Positions 58,588 through 64,000 of a DNA stretch of 64,000 bases are shown here, in pieces. How positions within the stretch are numbered: the stretch's first letter is position 1; the number at the start of each line of letters is the position of its first letter. Source of the DNA: JBNKWA01 sp050299555 (lineage in GTDB: Bacteria > Pseudomonadota > Alphaproteobacteria > Rhodobacterales > Rhodobacteraceae); the NCBI GenBank assembly GCA_050299555.1, contig JBNKWA010000077.1, positions 24,647 through 88,646 on the forward strand, given 5' to 3'. Position numbers and translations under genes: made by a program. Below the pieces are notes generated by a model that was not told the origin of the DNA, searched no databases, and worked only from the letters and a program-made list of their open reading frames with translations.

Positions 58588-61520
58588 CCCGCCTCGCGGC
58601 CGGCGGGCTGATCGACCGCGCGCGGCCGCTCCGTTTCAGCTTCGACGGGCGTGCCTATGGCGGGTTCGCCGGCGATACGCTGGCTTCGGCGCTGCTGGCC
58701 AATGGCGTGCGGGTGATGGGCCGCAGTTTCAAGTATCACCGGCCCCGGGGCGTTCTGACCGCCGGCTCGGACGAGCCGAACGCGCTGATGCAGGTGGGCG
58801 AGGGGGCGCGGACGAGCCCCAATACCCGGGCCACGATGCAGGAGCTGCATGACGGACTTGTGGCCTCGAGCCAGAACCGCTGGCCGTCGCTGGGCCTCGA
58901 TCTGATGGCGATCAACGGGCTTCTGGCACCGTTCATCGGTGCTGGCTTCTACTACAAGACCTTCATGTGGCCGAAGGCGTTCTGGGAGAAGCTCTACGAG
59001 CCGGTGATCCGCCGCGCCGCCGGGCTCGGCCGGCTGTCGGGCCTGGCCGATCCGGACGATTGCGAGAAGGCCTTCGCCCATTGCGACCTGCTGGTCATCG
59101 GCGCCGGGCCGGCCGGGCTGATGGCGGCGCTGGTGGCGGGGCGCGCCGGCGCGCGGGTGATCCTTGCCGACGAGGATTTCCGCATGGGCGGGCGGCTCCT
59201 GGCTGAGCGCCAGGCGGTGGGCGGCAAGCCGGGGCCGGACTGGGCCGCGGCGGTGCTGGAGGAGCTGGACGGCCTGGCCAACGTCACGCTGATGCCGCGC
59301 ACCACCGTCACCGGCGCCTATGACGGAGGCACCTATGGCGCGCTGGAGCGGGTGACCTCGCATCTCGCCGTTCCGCCCCCGGATGCGCCGCGGCTGACCT
59401 TCTGGCGCATCGCCGCACGGCAGGCGATCCTTGCCGCCGGTGCGCTGGAGCGGCCCGTTGCGTTCGCCGGCAACGACCGGCCCGGTGTGATGCTGGCCGG
59501 GGCGGTGCGGGCCTATCTCAACCGCTGGGCGGTGGCGCCCGGGCGCCGGGTGGCGGTCTTCGCCGCAGGTGGCGACGGCCCCCGCACGGTGCGCGATCTG
59601 ACCGCGGCCGGGATCGAGGTGGCGGCGCTGGTCGATCCGCGCCCCGAAGCGCCGGACGAGGGGCTCGATTGCCCGGTGTTGGCCGGCGCCGTGGTCACCG
59701 GCACCGAGGGGCGGCTGGGACTGAAGGCGGTGCAGGTCAGGACCGCCGCCGGCACCCGGCGGATCGAAGCCGACTGCCTGGCCGTTGCCGGCGGCTGGAA
59801 CCCGTGCGCGCACCTCACCTGCCACATGAACGGCCGGCCGGTCTGGGACGATGCGATATCGGCCTTCGTGCCGGCCGAAGGCGCGATCCCCGGACTGGCC
59901 GTCGCCGGGGCGGCCGCCGGCCTCTTCTCCACCTTCGGTGCCATCCGCTCGGGCCAGGAGGCGGCCGAGGCGGCGCTGGAACGGATCGGCCTCGCCCCGC
60001 TGCCGCTCGACCCCTGCAAGGCCGAGGACGAGCCGGTCGCCCGGACCGCGTTCTGGCACGTGGCCGAGGGCCGCGGCCCCGCCTTTGTCGACTTCCAGAA
60101 CGACGTGACGGTCAAGGACATCCGCCAGGCCCATGCCGAGAACTTCACCGCCGTCGAGCACATGAAGCGTTACACCACGCTGGGCATGGCCACCGATCAG
60201 GGCAAGACCGCCAATGTCACCGCGCTGGCGATCATGGCCGGGCTGACCGGGCAGACCATCCCCCAGACCGGGACCACCACCTTCCGGCCGCCTTATACGC
60301 CGGTGGAGATCGCCGCGCTTGGTGCCGGTGCCAGGGGCAGGGGGTTCGCGCCGGAGCGGCTGCCGCCTGGCCATGCCCTGGCGCTGGAGCGCGGCGCACC
60401 GATGATCGAGGCGGGGCTCTGGTACCGGCCGGCCTGGTTCCCGCAGCCCGGTGAGACCCACTGGCGCCAGTCTTGCGACCGCGAGGTGAGGATGGTGCGC
60501 GAGGCGGTCGGGGTGACCGACGTCTCGACCCTAGGCAAGATCGACGTGCAGGGGCCCGACGCGGCCGCCTTCCTCGACCGGGTCTATGCCGGCACCATGT
60601 CGACGCTGGCGGTGGGCCGTGCCCGCTACGGGCTGATGCTGCGCGAGGACGGCTTTGTCATGGATGACGGCACCTGCGCGCGGCTGGGGCCGGCGCATTT
60701 CCTGGTCAGCACCACCACCGCCTTTGCCGGCCCGGTGATGGACCATCTGGAGTTCTGCGCCCAGGTGCTGTGGCCCGGGATGGACGTGCAGCTTGTCAGC
60801 GTCACCGAGGCCTGGGCGCAGGTGGCCGTCACCGGACCGAAGGCGCGCGAGGTGCTGGCGCCGCTGGTGGCGGCGGATATCGGTGCCCTGGGCTTCATGG
60901 GCTGCCTCGCGGCCGAGGTGGCCGGGGTGCCCGGGCGGGTGTTCCGGATCTCGTTCTCGGGCGAGCTCGGCTTCGAGGTGGCGGTGCCGGCCCGGCATGG
61001 CGATGCGCTCCTGCGGCTGCTGGTGGACCGGGCCGAGGCGCTGGGCGGAGGCCCCTACGGCATGGAGGCGCTGAACGTGCTCAGGATCGAGAAGGGGTTC
61101 CTCACCCACGCCGAGATCCACGGCCGGGTGACCGCGGCGGATGTGGGGCTCGGCGCCATGGTCGCCGCCGGCAAGGACTGCATCGGCAAGGTGATGAGCC
61201 AGCGCCCAGCCATGGCGGCGCCGGACCGCGAGCAGCTTGTGGGGCTGCGGCCCTCGGGGGCGGTAAAGCGGCTGACCGCAGGCGCACATCTGGTCGCCGC
61301 CGGCGACCCGCCGACCGCCGGGCGCGACCAGGGCTATGTCACCTCGGCCTGCTTCTCGCCTACGGTTGGCGGCATGATCGGGCTGGCCTTCCTGAAAGGT
61401 GGCCGCGGGCGCCATGGCGAGACGGTGCGCGCGGTCGACCTGCTGCGCGAGGTCGAGACCCTGTGCGAGGTGGGGCCGCCCTGCTTTTTCGACCCAGGGG
61501 GAGGGCGCATGCGTGGCTGA
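58584..61520 (+). CDS. soxA: Sarcosine oxidase subunit alpha
   Basis: A 978-residue subunit. An N-terminal 2Fe-2S-ferredoxin-like fold (FDGRAYGGFAGDTLASALLA, then FKYHRPRGV) leads into an NAD-binding pyridine nucleotide-disulfide domain (LLVIGAGPAGLMAALVAGRA near 170). The C-terminal third is a GcvT-like aminomethyltransferase domain (TDVSTLGKIDVQGPDAAAFL onward, GELGFEVAVP, EALNVLRIEKGFLTHAEI) that transfers the one-carbon unit to tetrahydrofolate. It starts with GTG and overlaps soxG by 8 bp. Confidence 0.95.
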   Translation: MTRLAAGGLIDRARPLRFSFDGRAYGGFAGDTLASALLANGVRVMGRSFKYHRPRGVLTAGSDEPNALMQVGEGARTSPNTRATMQELHDGLVASSQNRWPSLGLDLMAINGLLAPFIGAGFYYKTFMWPKAFWEKLYEPVIRRAAGLGRLSGLADPDDCEKAFAHCDLLVIGAGPAGLMAALVAGRAGARVILADEDFRMGGRLLAERQAVGGKPGPDWAAAVLEELDGLANVTLMPRTTVTGAYDGGTYGALERVTSHLAVPPPDAPRLTFWRIAARQAILAAGALERPVAFAGNDRPGVMLAGAVRAYLNRWAVAPGRRVAVFAAGGDGPRTVRDLTAAGIEVAALVDPRPEAPDEGLDCPVLAGAVVTGTEGRLGLKAVQVRTAAGTRRIEADCLAVAGGWNPCAHLTCHMNGRPVWDDAISAFVPAEGAIPGLAVAGAAAGLFSTFGAIRSGQEAAEAALERIGLAPLPLDPCKAEDEPVARTAFWHVAEGRGPAFVDFQNDVTVKDIRQAHAENFTAVEHMKRYTTLGMATDQGKTANVTALAIMAGLTGQTIPQTGTTTFRPPYTPVEIAALGAGARGRGFAPERLPPGHALALERGAPMIEAGLWYRPAWFPQPGETHWRQSCDREVRMVREAVGVTDVSTLGKIDVQGPDAAAFLDRVYAGTMSTLAVGRARYGLMLREDGFVMDDGTCARLGPAHFLVSTTTAFAGPVMDHLEFCAQVLWPGMDVQLVSVTEAWAQVAVTGPKAREVLAPLVAADIGALGFMGCLAAEVAGVPGRVFRISFSGELGFEVAVPARHGDALLRLLVDRAEALGGGPYGMEALNVLRIEKGFLTHAEIHGRVTAADVGLGAMVAAGKDCIGKVMSQRPAMAAPDREQLVGLRPSGAVKRLTAGAHLVAAGDPPTAGRDQGYVTSACFSPTVGGMIGLAFLKGGRGRHGETVRAVDLLREVETLCEVGPPCFFDPGGGRMRG

Positions 61521-62085
61521 GAGGCTTGCCGCCACCGGCCCCGTCGACGGGCTGGGCCTGCCTCTTGCGGTGGGCGCGTGCCGGCTGTCGGCGGCAGCGC
61601 CGGGGCCGATGCTGTCGGTGGCGCCTTTCCGGAGCCGGCAGGCGGCGGTGTCCGATCTGCTGCAGGAGCGGCTTGGCGCCGGATTGCCCGATCAAGGGCG
61701 CTTCGCCGAGACCGAGGCGGCGCGCATCGCATGGCTGGCGCTGGGGCAATGGCTGGTCATGGCCGAAACGCCGGACGGTCTGGCGGGTCTGGCGGAGGCG
61801 CTGGCGGAGCTGGCCGCGGTCTCCGACCAGTCCGACGCCTGGGCGGTGCTGGACCTTGCCGGCGACGATGCGCCCGAGGTGCTGGCCCGGCTGATGCCGC
61901 TCGACCCTGCGGCGATGGCGGCGGGTGCCGCGGCGCGGACCGAGTTTGCCCACATGATGGCGCTGGTGCTGCGCCGGCCCGAGTGTTGGCGCATCCTGGT
62001 CATGCGCTCGTTCGCCGGCACCGCGGTGCGCGAGACCGGCCATGCCATGCGGGCCGTGGCCGCCCGCGCGGCGATCGGCAGCTAG
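61513..62085 (+). CDS. soxG: Sarcosine oxidase subunit gamma
   Basis: A 190-residue gamma subunit that stabilises the complex. It has the helical YgfZ/GcvT-like core (LGQWLVMAETPDGLAGLAEA, SDQSDAWAVLDLAGDDAPEV) and the closing MRSFAGTAVRETGHAMRAVA. It begins at a GTG within the last codons of soxA. Sequence is more variable in this family, but position and length agree. Confidence 0.9.
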   Translation: MAERLAATGPVDGLGLPLAVGACRLSAAAPGPMLSVAPFRSRQAAVSDLLQERLGAGLPDQGRFAETEAARIAWLALGQWLVMAETPDGLAGLAEALAELAAVSDQSDAWAVLDLAGDDAPEVLARLMPLDPAAMAAGAAARTEFAHMMALVLRRPECWRILVMRSFAGTAVRETGHAMRAVAARAAIGS

Positions 62086-62184
62086 CCCGGCCGGGGGAGC
62101 GGAGGTGGCGCGGCCCGTCCTCCCCCTTGCGGGTCGGCCGGCCCGTTGCGTCGTCGCAAGCGCGGCGAGGGCAGTGGGGGGAGG

Positions 62185-62261
62185 TGGTACCGACTCCCCG
62201 GCTCGAACGGGGGACCCCCAGATCCACAATCTGGTGCTCTAACCAACTGAGCTAAGCCGGC
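62185..62261 (-). tRNA. tRNA-His (anticodon GTG)
   Basis: A 77-nt tRNA with encoded CCA (62185-62187). The anticodon loop TTGTGGA gives GTG. The acceptor GCCGGCT pairs with AGTCGGT using two G-U pairs. The discriminator is A73 and the base before position 1 is T, so the gene does not encode the usual histidine identity pair G-1/C73. This form is known from alphaproteobacteria. Confidence 0.95.
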
Positions 62262-62459
62262 ACGCCTGGCCGCGATCTATCGAATGGCGGGACGGTTTTC
62301 AAGCCCGCGCAAGCCCCGATCGGGTGCCCCGGTCCTCAGAAGCCGATGCGGGCGCGCCGGAACGCGCCTGAAACGCACCGGGGCGCGCAAGGGTGGGTGG
62401 CGGGGCGCGTCCGGGTGCGTTCGCGCTGCGCCTTGGCCGGCGGGCATCCGCCCCGGCGC

Positions 62460-62912
62460 TCAGGTGTCGATCACGCCCGACCCGATGCCGGGATCGAGCT
62501 GCCCGCGCAGCCGCTCGGCGGCGTTGCGGGCAAATTTCCGGGTCAGCTTGTGGCGCCGCGCCGCCGCCAGCGGTATCGCCTCGGGCATCCGCAGGATCTC
62601 GGCATCGTAGGCGTCGGCGAGGATCAGTCCGGTCTCCGCCGGCAGCAGCTCCTGCGGAAAGTCCGCGTCAACCGCCCAGAAGAACCGCTCGCAGAAGGCA
62701 AGGTAGTTCTGCCACTTGTGATCGCCGACAAAATCCGCCCGGCACGACTTGCACTCAACGATCCAGAGCTCGCCCTTCGGACCCAGCGCCATCACGTCGA
62801 CCCTGAGCCCCGGCGCCGGCACGAATTCGGTCAGGCTGGCAAAGCCGAGATGGCCCAGATGCCGTGCCACGCCGCGGGCGATGGCCTGTCCCGGTTGCGC
62901 AAATCCATCCAT
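62460..62912 (-). CDS. mmcB: MmcB-family DNA repair protein
   Basis: A 150-residue MmcB (DUF2800-like, PD-(D/E)XK nuclease fold) protein. The ECKSCRADF motif with Asp-Val-Met-Ala before it (LRVDVMALGPKGELWIVECK) fits the nuclease signature D-X(n)-EXK. MmcB is SOS-induced and helps tolerate interstrand cross-links in Caulobacter. A LexA box lies 11 bp upstream. I use the ATG at 62912; a TTG at 62918 is an alternative. Confidence 0.87.
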   Translation of the reverse strand: MDGFAQPGQAIARGVARHLGHLGFASLTEFVPAPGLRVDVMALGPKGELWIVECKSCRADFVGDHKWQNYLAFCERFFWAVDADFPQELLPAETGLILADAYDAEILRMPEAIPLAAARRHKLTRKFARNAAERLRGQLDPGIGSGVIDT

Positions 62913-62922
62913 GCTCAAAGCT

Positions 62923-62937
62923 GAACATTACCGGAAC
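62923..62937 (-). promoter_or_regulatory. LexA box before mmcB
   Basis: On the minus strand GTTCCGGTAATGTTC matches GTTC-N7-GTTC. A minus-strand TTGACG (62942-62947) directly upstream is a good -35, so LexA would sit in the promoter spacer. It lies 11 to 25 bp before the mmcB ATG. Confidence 0.8.
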
Positions 62938-62982
62938 ATCTCGTCAAGACCGGATTCGGCACCGTTTGGGATCACTGTCGCC

Positions 62983-64000
62983 CTACCAGCCGCGGTTCGG
63001 TTCGCTCCCGCTGCCGCCCCCACCCGTGCCTGCCGTCAGCGCCGCCTGCTCGGCGGCGATCGCCACCAGCCGCGCCGCCTGGCGGGCACCGAAGGCGCCG
63101 GGCATCCAGCCGGGCGCGTGGCGGGACCGGGCCAGCGAGGCGCGCCCGCGCGCCGCCGCGGGATCGGCGATCACGGCGCGCATGGCCGCGGCCAGGGCGG
63201 CGCGGTCGATCTCGGCCCATCGGGCGCCCGGCGCGTCCCGCGGCTCCAGCCCGCGTGCCACCGGCACCAGCCGCGCCGGCACCGGAAAGCCGGTATCGTG
63301 CTGGCAGAAATCGGCAACGCCGCCATGGGCGGTGGCGATCACCGGCACCCCCAGCGCCGTCGCCCGGGCGGCGGCAAGGCCGAACCCGGTGGTGCGGTGC
63401 GGCGAGACCAGGGCGGTGGCCGAGGCGATGAGATCGAGCTGCCGCGCCGGCGGCAGCGGCGTGGTCATCAATGCGATGCGTCGGTCGCGGGCGGCCAGCG
63501 CGGCGATCCTGGCGATCTGGCCCTCGGGGTCGCCGCCCCGCGTGCCGCCGGTGCTGACCATCAGCTGCAGGTCGCGGCGCTGGGCGAAGGCGGCGCGAAA
63601 GGCCTCGACGGCGGCCAGCGGATTGCCGCGCGCCAGCGGCTCGGCCTCGTCGAGGCACACCACCAGCCTGGCCGGCTGCCCGGGGCGCGGCCCGCGCGGT
63701 GGCCGGCCCGGCCCGGTTTTGGGCAGCGCAAGGCCCGGCGACATCACCAGCACCGGCCGGTCGGTGTGCCGGCGACAGGCCCGGGCGACGAAACGGCTCG
63801 GCACCCAGATCTCGTCCAGCATCGCGAGGGCCAGCCGGTAGGCCTCGGGCAGGGCCTCGAACGGCCAGTCCAGGCAGCCGATGTGATAGGCGCGGCGATG
63901 CCGGAAGCCGGTCAGGATCGCGGCCGGGATCGCCGCCGGGTCGCCATGATGGATCACCATCTCGGGGCCGGGCCGGTCGTTCGGGGCGGCCGCCCCCCCC
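62983..64000 (-). CDS. Glycosyltransferase, GT4-like (5' end beyond the window)
   Basis: The open frame runs to the window edge without a stop, so the N-terminus is missing. The visible 339 or so codons contain RAYHIGCLDWPFEALPEAYR, VMSPGLALPKTGPG and the C-terminal donor-binding half of a GT-B enzyme (PHRTTGFGLAAARATALGVP, HGGVADFCQHDTGFPV). It probably transfers a sugar in surface-polysaccharide synthesis. The donor is unknown. The C-terminus ends in a Gly/Ser/Pro-rich tail. Confidence 0.75.
   Translation of the reverse strand, partial: GGAAAPNDRPGPEMVIHHGDPAAIPAAILTGFRHRRAYHIGCLDWPFEALPEAYRLALAMLDEIWVPSRFVARACRRHTDRPVLVMSPGLALPKTGPGRPPRGPRPGQPARLVVCLDEAEPLARGNPLAAVEAFRAAFAQRRDLQLMVSTGGTRGGDPEGQIARIAALAARDRRIALMTTPLPPARQLDLIASATALVSPHRTTGFGLAAARATALGVPVIATAHGGVADFCQHDTGFPVPARLVPVARGLEPRDAPGARWAEIDRAALAAAMRAVIADPAAARGRASLARSRHAPGWMPGAFGARQAARLVAIAAEQAALTAGTGGGGSGSEPNRGW

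Noticed and set aside
63989..64000. Run of C at the window end as a biological feature
   Set aside because: It is an 8-base run inside an open coding frame at the edge; it may be chance or a sequence-end artefact.

Overview
This is a G+C-rich chromosomal window from an alphaproteobacterium, most likely of the Rhodobacterales (Rhodobacteraceae/Paracoccaceae); the genus cannot be told. The evidence is a ribosomal protein L21 with a C-terminal helix-hairpin-helix extension, a tRNA-His with discriminator A73 and no G at -1, two LexA sites of the alphaproteobacterial form GTTC-N7-GTTC, an endolysin/holin pair of the gene-transfer-agent type, and heterotetrameric sarcosine oxidase genes.

Layout. 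0-9.7 kb: a ten-gene minus-strand operon with a divergent LysR regulator. It encodes a sugar-type ABC importer with a TorT-like binding protein, 5-oxoprolinase subunits PxpA/B/C, a dedicated biotin carboxylase and biotin carrier protein, and the biotin transporter BioY. 9.7-10.7 kb: a recombinase remnant, palindromic DNA and tRNA-Ser, which look like an island edge. 11-18 kb: rplU-rpmA, three GNAT acetyltransferases, obg, proB, a TauE-type permease and proA. 18-24 kb: cell-envelope genes (DUF882 peptidase, L,D-transpeptidase, lpxD, a NodF/NodE-like ACP and ketosynthase, an IalB-family protein). 24.5-25 kb: two candidate minus-strand small RNAs. 25-35 kb: HerA-like ATPase, CNNM/CBS protein, xerD, two envelope proteins of unknown function, aroK-aroB, EamA transporter, radical SAM protein and an acyltransferase relic.

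35-43 kb: murI, argC, ccmE, then a GTA-type endolysin/holin cassette and a PhzF protein lying between ccmE and ccmF-ccmH, then an enoyl-CoA hydratase. 43-45 kb: a stand-alone OB-fold fragment of DnaE2 behind a LexA-box promoter, a ferredoxin and purD. 45-53 kb: xseA facing a five-gene repair operon ligD-ku-(BRCT-like/TPR)-hydrolase-xth. 53-56.5 kb: a DUF72 protein, a small Cys protein, efp and an O-antigen-ligase-like protein. 56.7-62 kb: soxBDAG. 62-64 kb: tRNA-His, the SOS gene mmcB and a glycosyltransferase cut by the window end.

Three things cut across this gene list. A family of about 80-bp intergenic elements, headed by a GTCCCC-GGGGAC palindrome, recurs five times; four of the copies lie between convergent genes. 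An apparently deleted SOS mutagenesis cassette has left a LexA promoter joined to the tail of dnaE2. The 5-oxoprolinase/biotin operon looks like a self-contained acquired catabolic module.
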